Assembly (NCBI GenBank): GCA_038093975.1
Contig: JBBPTG010000088.1
Span: 1 to 64,000, forward strand
Direction: 5' to 3'
DNA length: 64,000 bases
DNA from: Chalciporus piperatus
Taxonomy: Eukaryota > Basidiomycota > Agaricomycetes > Boletales > Boletaceae
The first letter of the stretch is position 1. Each line of letters begins with the position of its first letter. Position numbers and translations under genes: made by a program. The notes beneath the pieces were generated by a model, which worked only from the letters and a program-made list of their open reading frames with translations, was not told the DNA's origin and searched no databases. Shown here piece after piece: positions 58,317 through 64,000 of the stretch.

Positions 58317-59481
58317 ATGTCTCTCTGCAGCGACTGTATCAAAGGTGCGTCTCTGTGTACTTGAGTTCGCCATTCTTCATCCACGCTATGACCGCGATAG
58401 GCGTTCGCCACGAGGGAAAACCAGAGGGTACGCACCTCAGGCTACAGACGTTTCCAGAGCCTCTTGCTCATTCCATATCCAGGTAAATACGAATTCATCG
58501 GCGGCGTCCGATCCTACGTCGGAACTCCCACCGTCGACTACCCAAAGGACAAGGCTGTCCTCTTCCTCACTGATGCTTTCGGAATCGATCTCATCAATAC
58601 CCAGGTATGTATCTGTGCTGTGGACGCACCAGGTTCATAGGTTCACATCTTGAGAACAGTTGCTGGTCGACGACTTTGCTAGAAATAGGTTCAAGGTATT
58701 GATTTGGATGCAAATGGTTGTTCCTTGCAAATGAATACTTGTCAGGTTGTGGCCATGGATCTCTTCAACAACGATGCGGTCCCCTTAGAGGTCTTCGAGG
58801 TGAGTTTGAAAATGACATGATATTCTTCTCGGTAGAGTGGCTTAATGTCAGGTGGTTCTCAGACCGGTCAATTCGACGTAGCGGCTTGGTTCTCAATCCA
58901 TATGCCGGATGCTACCCGCCCTGCCGTCGACAAAGTGGTCGCTGCTCTCAAAGAGCAGGGTATAACGGAGTTTGCCGCAGTTGGCTATTGCTATGGTGGT
59001 AAGTCTCCCGCTTACCTCAACCGAGAGGGCACGAGATCGAACACTACACTGTACCAGCTCGCCACGTCTTTAATCTTGCATTCGACAAGGTCATCAAGGT
59101 GTCTGCTGTCGCACACCCCTCGGGCCTGAAATTTCCGGAAGACCTCCACGTGAGTAGCCATTCCGTGCACCCGCGCAGGTATCCCCATACCTAATGCCAT
59201 CTCTGCAGAAATACAAGGAGACAAAGATCCCCCTCCTCATCAACTCCTGCACGATTGACCAGCAGTTTCCGCTCGAGGAACATGAACGGGTCGATGCGAT
59301 CCTCGGAGGAGGCTCCACCAACACGGACACGTACAGGCGGGAGTACTTTGAGGGATGCGTGCACGGTTTCGCAGTTCGTGGAGATATGTCCAAACCTGAA
59401 GTCAAAGCTGGGAAAGAAGGTGCTTTCAAAGCGACGGTGGAGTTTTTCTTGAAGCATTTGTACGTGTTTCAAACCCGCTAG
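58317..59481 (+). CDS. Dienelactone hydrolase family protein, copy 3
   Basis: Paralogue of the protein at 43299-44485, on the opposite strand. ATG 58317: MSLCSDCIKG; VRHEGKPEG; KYEFIGGVRSYVGTPTVDYP with DKAVLFLTDAFGIDLINTQ; LLVDDFARNRFK; VVAMDLFNNDAVPLEVFE; TGQFDVAAWFSIHMPDATRP with VDKVVAALKEQGITEFAAVG and YCYGG; RHVFNLAFDKVIKVSAVAHP with SGLKFPEDLH; and KYKETKIPLLINSCTIDQQF to EFFLKHLYVFQTR, stop at 59481. The nucleophile motif is GYCYGG, the His motif GCVHGFAVRGD, and the Asp position falls in NSCTIDQQF, so a complete active site is likely. All eight exons have GT..AG introns. About 250 residues. Confidence 0.92.
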
Positions 59482-60342
59482 ATGGATGGATCGCCAGGAT
59501 TGCCTTTGTCAATGTACGATTAAGTAGTGCCCGACAAGTGGTTATTCTCGAGTCCCATTTTCCCACTAACATATGGTTACGTTCGTAAAGGGAGACAGCC
59601 GTCCTTTGACAGCCTGACAGATTGCTTCCATGGAGGACGTCCTCGCATGATGGGTCAGGCACTCCTTCTGATTGAATTTCGCCGAGGTGCGCACGCTGGC
59701 AGGTCGGAGCACGAATGATCTCCAGCAACGAACCCAAGCAGTACCCAAGCTTGCGAGCGGCACGGATTGGAACTTGGCCCGGTAAGTTGGGGCTCGTTTC
59801 GCTGCCTACAGCCTGTTCTTCGCCCTTGAGCTTGGTCGGTCCTTTCGCTGCAGGTACTAGGTGCGTTTGCGACCGTACGCATGATATTCGAGAACCAGAT
59901 CTCCACGTTTAGACGGTCGACCATATGTATGGAATCTAGAATTATCGAAGGGTATTTTTAAGAGTCTCAGTTAGTAGTGCGGAGAGGGACTAAAAGGTCT
60001 CCGAGTACTCTTGAAGCTATACCACCACAATCCATCGCCACAGATCTCTCTCTCATGCATCAAGAGTCGCTCGTTGATATCAATTCTCTAGCCTATATCC
60101 TCTATGGTCATTCTAGTAGTACGAGCTCGCGAGTAGGAATAGAATTTGGTCTTTGCTCGAGTGGCTGTGTCTCGTTAGCTCTCTCTCTTCCGTTCTCTCA
60201 CCAGTCAGCCTTTAGGCTATCAGCCGCGCCCCGACCCCTTCCTTTCTTTTCGCGCGGCAAGTCACTCGTAGTGCCACACCTTTCCAGGTCCCTCAACACT
60301 CGTTTATTCTGAATCCAGCAGGATACCGCACCCACAGCGGCC
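59482..60342. other. Spacer containing the left part of the DIRS-like element
   Basis: No coding frame of note. The first 350 bases probably belong to the DLH copy 3 3' region. The stretch 60110-60340, rich in tctctctt and gtcactcg, leads directly into gag and is probably the element's 5' non-coding part. No terminal repeat can be paired because the other end is outside the window. Confidence 0.4.
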
Positions 60343-61935
60343 ATGGAACAAAACCCTGTCTTACCTCCGGATTTTGCCCTGCCGGGTTTCGCGGCCCTTG
60401 TGGAACTCACAATGGCAGCGCAGCAGTTGGAACATGATGAAGCCATCCTTTTCTTAGAACACCGATGGGCACAGACTGGGCTGGGAGGAGTGCGCCCAAA
60501 CCAGGGCGACGACGAAAACCCCGAGAGAGACGACGACCCTCCGCGACAACGACCTGACCGAGGTGCACCACAACCCAATGAAGGGGACGCCCCCGGAGGA
60601 GAGCGAGATCAGGCAGCGGACGCAGCACCGCAGGCGGGCACGCAGTCCATCGTGTTCGACCGGGACGCACACATTGCCACCACCCTCTCCGCCAGACCAG
60701 CGGATTACGCGATCAAGCGCATCGAAGGACGCAAACACGTACCACTCTGGTATTTCTCCAGGGAAGGATTGCGCGAGGCCGCTCGCGTGGTCAGGCAGTC
60801 GGACGAGAATGACACTCTCGCAATAACCAGAGCAGAGGAGGGTCAAGTCACCGTGCGATCAGCCGGTTCACTCGCTGCATCCAAAAATGCGAAGCTCGAC
60901 CATCAGCTCACATATAGCGAGTTCATGTACGCCAAAAACCTCTTCCTCACAGCCATAGACAACGCGAAATGGGGCGATGATGCCATCGACTCGTTCAATT
61001 GGTTTTTCCACAACCTCGATAACCACTCCATGCGAGAGGAAGGGGAGCGAGGGGAGAGAGCATTGTTGCACTATGCATCGAAAGCGCGCGCGGACTGGCA
61101 TGATAAGCTCACGCTCCGCAAAGCTTACAATATCGCCACTATCAACGAAGATCTCCTTGCGAAAATAGCACGCGAGCTAGACTCAAGAGAAGTCTGGGCC
61201 AACCTCGAACAGGTACGTCTCGGCTCGCGCAAGGAATATATCCAAACTAATCGTTCTTTTCACATCCCTACAACCTGTCGCATTCACAAACTGTGACCTG
61301 CTGCTGCTGCTGCTGCCGATACCACCATGGCGCACTGCTGCTGCTGCCATCACTGCTGCCACCTCTGCTGCTGCTTCCCCCCCTCTTGCTTCACACGCAA
61401 TGGCGTCGTTTTTCTGCTTGTCCAGATGAACCAAGCACGTGCCAACCGGTTCCAGCCAACGGAACGCGGGCGACAATTTACACGAGACACCCGCAGCCGA
61501 CGACCTTCGCGGTCTGCCTCACCCCGCTTCACAGACTCCGCAAGAGGCCCGCGCCCAGTGCGCCGCAGATCATACTCCAAAGAAAGGTCACCACGACGCA
61601 GCCGTAGTTATGACAACAAACGGCGACGTCCCTTTCGCAACAACAAAGTCCCATCGACCTGCCCAAAATGCCTCGGAACGCATGAAGTTCGCCCCGATCG
61701 TCCCCCCTGCAATATGTCGTCCCTCTGGGACAACTCAGCACCCACCCATTGCAAACGCGACCAGCAAGGACGTCTGCTCAATAAGAGTGGGAGAGTCCTC
61801 TGCTGGGACTTCCAACGGCCCCGTGGTTGCTCGGGTCAAGGACACAACCACGAATGTTCAGGTTGCGGAGACACCAACCACGGAGCTCAAGAATGCCCTT
61901 TGCGTCAACGCGCTGTTGGCACGTCTGCAAAGTAG
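60343..61935 (+). CDS. Gag-like protein of the DIRS-like element (spliced)
   Basis: ATG 60343. Exon 1 60343-61212, intron 61213-61425 (GTACGT ... TGTCCAG), exon 2 61426-61935; 459 residues with exact phase. Exon 1 has an acidic Pro/Arg-rich region and then a helical domain (HKVPLWYF-like HVPLWYFSREGLREAARVV; SEFMYAKNLFLTAIDNAKW; ADWHDKLTLRKAYN). Exon 2 is Arg/Ser-rich (SRRPSRSASPRF, SYSKERSPRRSRSYDNKRRR) and carries CPKCLGTHEV and a final classical knuckle CSGCGDTNHGAQEC, spaced C-x2-C-x4-H-x4-C. It would bind element RNA. The intron contains a (CTG)n tract and is unusually long (213 nt) for this window. Confidence 0.75.
61297..61378 (+). repeat. CTG/GCT trinucleotide-rich tract in gag intron
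   Basis: ctgctgctgctgctgctgc at 61300-61318, followed by further tgctgctgct runs to about 61378. It lies wholly in the inferred gag intron. Confidence 0.7.
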
Positions 61936-63766
61936 GGCATTAACGCCTTACAATGCAGACGGCTGGCGAGACATGTTAATAAATTTCAATCTATCCCATA
62001 AACATCCCACACTGCTCGAGCAGCTAATGCATGGCTTCCGTGTACAGGCCCCCGCTATAACCCGGTCATTTACTCCACTCAATAATCCCTCCATTACTGT
62101 ACATCACGATGCCTTCAACGAAATACTGCACAAAGAGTTCACGAAACAACGATACATAGGACCTTTTACTCAAGACGCACTCGAGACCCTCATTGGACCC
62201 TTTCAATCCTCCCCGCTAAACATAATACCCAAGCCCGGAAAGCCGGGGAAATTCCGTCTTATTCAAAACTTATCATACCCTAATTCACCTCGGCTGGACG
62301 AGGTGCTATCAATCAATTCGCAGGTCGACTCATCCCTTTTCCCCTGCGAATGGGGCACTTTTCATACCGCATGCACGCTAATCCACACTCTACCACGAGG
62401 AACTCAAGGAGCAACTAGGGACGTAGCTGAGGCTTACCGCACAATCCCGTTGCACCCCTCCCAATGGCCAGCGCTCGTCGTCCGCATCACAAACGAGCCC
62501 GCGTTTTTTGCAGTAGACACATCTTTATGCTTCGGCTATGGACCCTCAGCGGGAACTTACGGTATGGTACGGGATGCCGGCCTAGATATATTTCGAGCCG
62601 CGGGCATAGGGCCCGTAATTGCTTGGGTAGACGACCATCTTTTCTTTCGTTTACCGTGCAACACCATCACTAATTACAATGACTTACGCAAAGCAAAAGC
62701 CCACGTCATTGCCGAACAGGGTGGGAGACACAAAGACAATGGTCGCTGGTGGTTCAAAGGAGAGACTTTGGCCGACGGCACTCATGAGGAGTTTGCCGAA
62801 GACTGCATGCATAACATCCGAGATCTGACATTAGAGCTCCCAAGCGACACCGTTGCATCACATGCATACGACTTTAGCCACATTGATCAGATTTCCAACC
62901 ATCTCGGAATCCCCTGGGAACTCTCCAAAGATACCCCTTTTTCCTCGACACCAACATTCATTGGATTCACGTGGGACCTTGAGAACAATACTGTATCCCT
63001 CACGCCAACGAAGCGAACAAAGTACATTGACGCGATACACGATTGGCTGCGCACAACAGCACACAATCTCGAGCAGGTGCAGAAGCTTCATGGGCGATTA
63101 TCTCATGCTTCATTAGTCATTCCCGAAGGCAGTGCATACCTCACTTCGCTACAGTCGATGCTGGGAATTTTCGGCAACAAACCCTTCATGCCACGTAGGC
63201 AACCACATGGCACAATTGACGAACTACGCTGGTGGCTACACGCACTAAACTCCAAGCCTCCCATTCCAATCCCACTCCATCCGCACGCAACTGACCATCA
63301 CGCTTTCTCGGATGCCAGCACCAGTCACGGCTTGGCGATTGTCATCGGCAACAGGTGGCGTGCGTGGAGACTCCACAAACACTGGAAGTCAAATGGGCGA
63401 GACATCGGGTGGGCAGAGGGTGTCGGGTTCGAACTACTCATTCGTGCCCTGCTCACGCTCGACCAATCTAGCACGCCACTCACGGTTTATTGCGACAACC
63501 AGGGAATTGTCGACGGCTGGAAAAAAGGTCGGAGCCGGAACACTCCCACCAATGCCACTTTCCGAAGGATCCATAACCTCCTGGCGTCCCCTCCGCGTCG
63601 GGTATTCACAAAATATGTCCCCAGCGCAGACAACCCAGCGGACGGACCATCCCGCGGTGAATACCCACCAACCACGTTTCTACTCCCGCGGATTACCATA
63701 CCCGAAGAGATCAGCAGCTACATCCTCGATTTCGACCACCCCCAGTGTGACGCACTCTGCGTCTAA
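61439..63766 (+). CDS. Reverse transcriptase-RNase H of the DIRS-like element
   Basis: Open for 775 codons and ending TAA at 63764-63766. The first ~165 codons overlap gag exon 2 in another frame and are probably not the functional start; the first base of the open stretch is a GTG. RT motifs: FRLIQNLSYPNSPRLDEVLS (B'), ATRDVAEAYRTIPLHPSQWP (motif A), FGYGPSAGTYGMVRDAG (motif B), and catalytic AWVDDHLFFR (motif C). RNase H: FSDASTSHGLAIV (first Asp), AEGVGFELLIRALL (Glu), TVYCDNQGIVDGW (Asp), SADNPADGPSRG (final Asp). No protease or integrase domain. All catalytic carboxylates are present. Confidence 0.88.
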   Translation: MPTGSSQRNAGDNLHETPAADDLRGLPHPASQTPQEARAQCAADHTPKKGHHDAAVVMTTNGDVPFATTKSHRPAQNASERMKFAPIVPPAICRPSGTTQHPPIANATSKDVCSIRVGESSAGTSNGPVVARVKDTTTNVQVAETPTTELKNALCVNALLARLQSRALTPYNADGWRDMLINFNLSHKHPTLLEQLMHGFRVQAPAITRSFTPLNNPSITVHHDAFNEILHKEFTKQRYIGPFTQDALETLIGPFQSSPLNIIPKPGKPGKFRLIQNLSYPNSPRLDEVLSINSQVDSSLFPCEWGTFHTACTLIHTLPRGTQGATRDVAEAYRTIPLHPSQWPALVVRITNEPAFFAVDTSLCFGYGPSAGTYGMVRDAGLDIFRAAGIGPVIAWVDDHLFFRLPCNTITNYNDLRKAKAHVIAEQGGRHKDNGRWWFKGETLADGTHEEFAEDCMHNIRDLTLELPSDTVASHAYDFSHIDQISNHLGIPWELSKDTPFSSTPTFIGFTWDLENNTVSLTPTKRTKYIDAIHDWLRTTAHNLEQVQKLHGRLSHASLVIPEGSAYLTSLQSMLGIFGNKPFMPRRQPHGTIDELRWWLHALNSKPPIPIPLHPHATDHHAFSDASTSHGLAIVIGNRWRAWRLHKHWKSNGRDIGWAEGVGFELLIRALLTLDQSSTPLTVYCDNQGIVDGWKKGRSRNTPTNATFRRIHNLLASPPRRVFTKYVPSADNPADGPSRGEYPPTTFLLPRITIPEEISSYILDFDHPQCDALCV

Positions 63767-63896
63767 TATCAATTTCACACATTTACACACACTGCCAACA
63801 ACAGAGTCCAGAACCACGCAATCACCCAACCATTTCCCCTACAATGACGCGAAAGCGGGTGGTGCACACCTCGTAAAAAATATCCTCCCCTACCCA

Positions 63897-64000
63897 ATGA
63901 ACCTCACACCTACCCCTTCCGAACTGCGCCCGCACTGTGCAGCGAAGGATCGGCTGGGAAAGTGGCTCCCGCACCCCGACTCGCTCTCTTTCATTAGTCC
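63897..64000 (+). CDS. Start of a putative tyrosine recombinase (truncated by window)
   Basis: ATG 63897 opens MNLTPTPSELRPHCAAKDRL, then GKWLPHPDSLSFIS to the window end. The frame is also open upstream to about 63715, overlapping the RT stop in a different frame. The LRPH-x-x-AKDRL-x-x-W pattern resembles the N-terminus of tyrosine recombinases in basidiomycete DIRS-like elements as I remember them. The catalytic domain (R..HxxR..Y) would lie right of the window, so identity cannot be confirmed here. Confidence 0.5.
   Translation, partial: MNLTPTPSELRPHCAAKDRLGKWLPHPDSLSFIS

Larger units (their letters stand above)
60343..64000 (+). mobile_element. DIRS-like (tyrosine-recombinase) retrotransposon, right end missing
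   Basis: Three consecutive plus-strand ORFs: a spliced gag with a zinc knuckle, an RT-RNase H and the first part of a putative tyrosine recombinase overlapping the RT stop in a different frame. There is no integrase or protease. RNase H directly after RT with a closing ADNPADGPSRG motif is typical of the DIRS order. The element's 3' end and its split repeats are beyond 64000. All frames seen are intact, suggesting a fairly young copy. Confidence 0.8.

Overview
The window is nuclear DNA of a filamentous basidiomycete fungus, most likely an agaricomycete. Genes are dense and protein-coding. They carry many short introns (about 45-65 nt, GT..AG with a few GC..AG). The families fit this: an HSPA12-type HSP70, F-box proteins, a DED1 helicase, SAGA and Rpd3 subunits, a Ty3/Gypsy element and a DIRS-type element. 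I saw no rRNA, tRNA or CRISPR.

Layout. 1-8035: left-truncated HSPA12-like gene (-), a repeat-like spacer, a broken fusion of a coiled-coil fragment with the C-terminal half of an FAD monooxygenase, a small protein kinase (-) and a small membrane-anchored protein (+). 8060-14368: a complete Ty3/Gypsy retrotransposon on the minus strand with two identical 157-bp LTRs, followed by the C-terminal remnant of an F-box protein. 17356-31585: conserved housekeeping genes, namely APP1 lipid phosphatase (-) divergent from TPT1 (+), SEC72 (-) divergent from DED1 (+), an uncharacterised Cys-pair protein and a GATA factor. 34184-43060: HGH1 (-) divergent from SPT20 (+), then ADE17 and a GH3-family adenylating enzyme. 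43299-59481: three dienelactone-hydrolase-like copies (one intact on each strand and a decayed one between) interleaved with an F-box protein, an Sds3-like protein, an HD-domain nucleotidase, an MFS transporter and an RTC4-domain protein. 60343-64000: a DIRS-like retrotransposon with a spliced gag, RT-RNase H and the start of a tyrosine recombinase, cut by the window edge.

Functional reading. Most of the window is unlinked housekeeping: purine synthesis, tRNA splicing, ER translocation, translation, chromatin. The GH3 enzyme, DLH copies and MFS carrier could be a loosely grouped set for small carboxylic acids, but that is inference from proximity only. The most unusual points are the retrotransposon boundaries (no target-site duplication although the LTRs are identical, gag without a nearby ATG, pol stop codon inside the LTR), the decayed DLH copy with two offsetting indels, GC-AG introns, and an exon junction in ADE17 that is one base out of frame.
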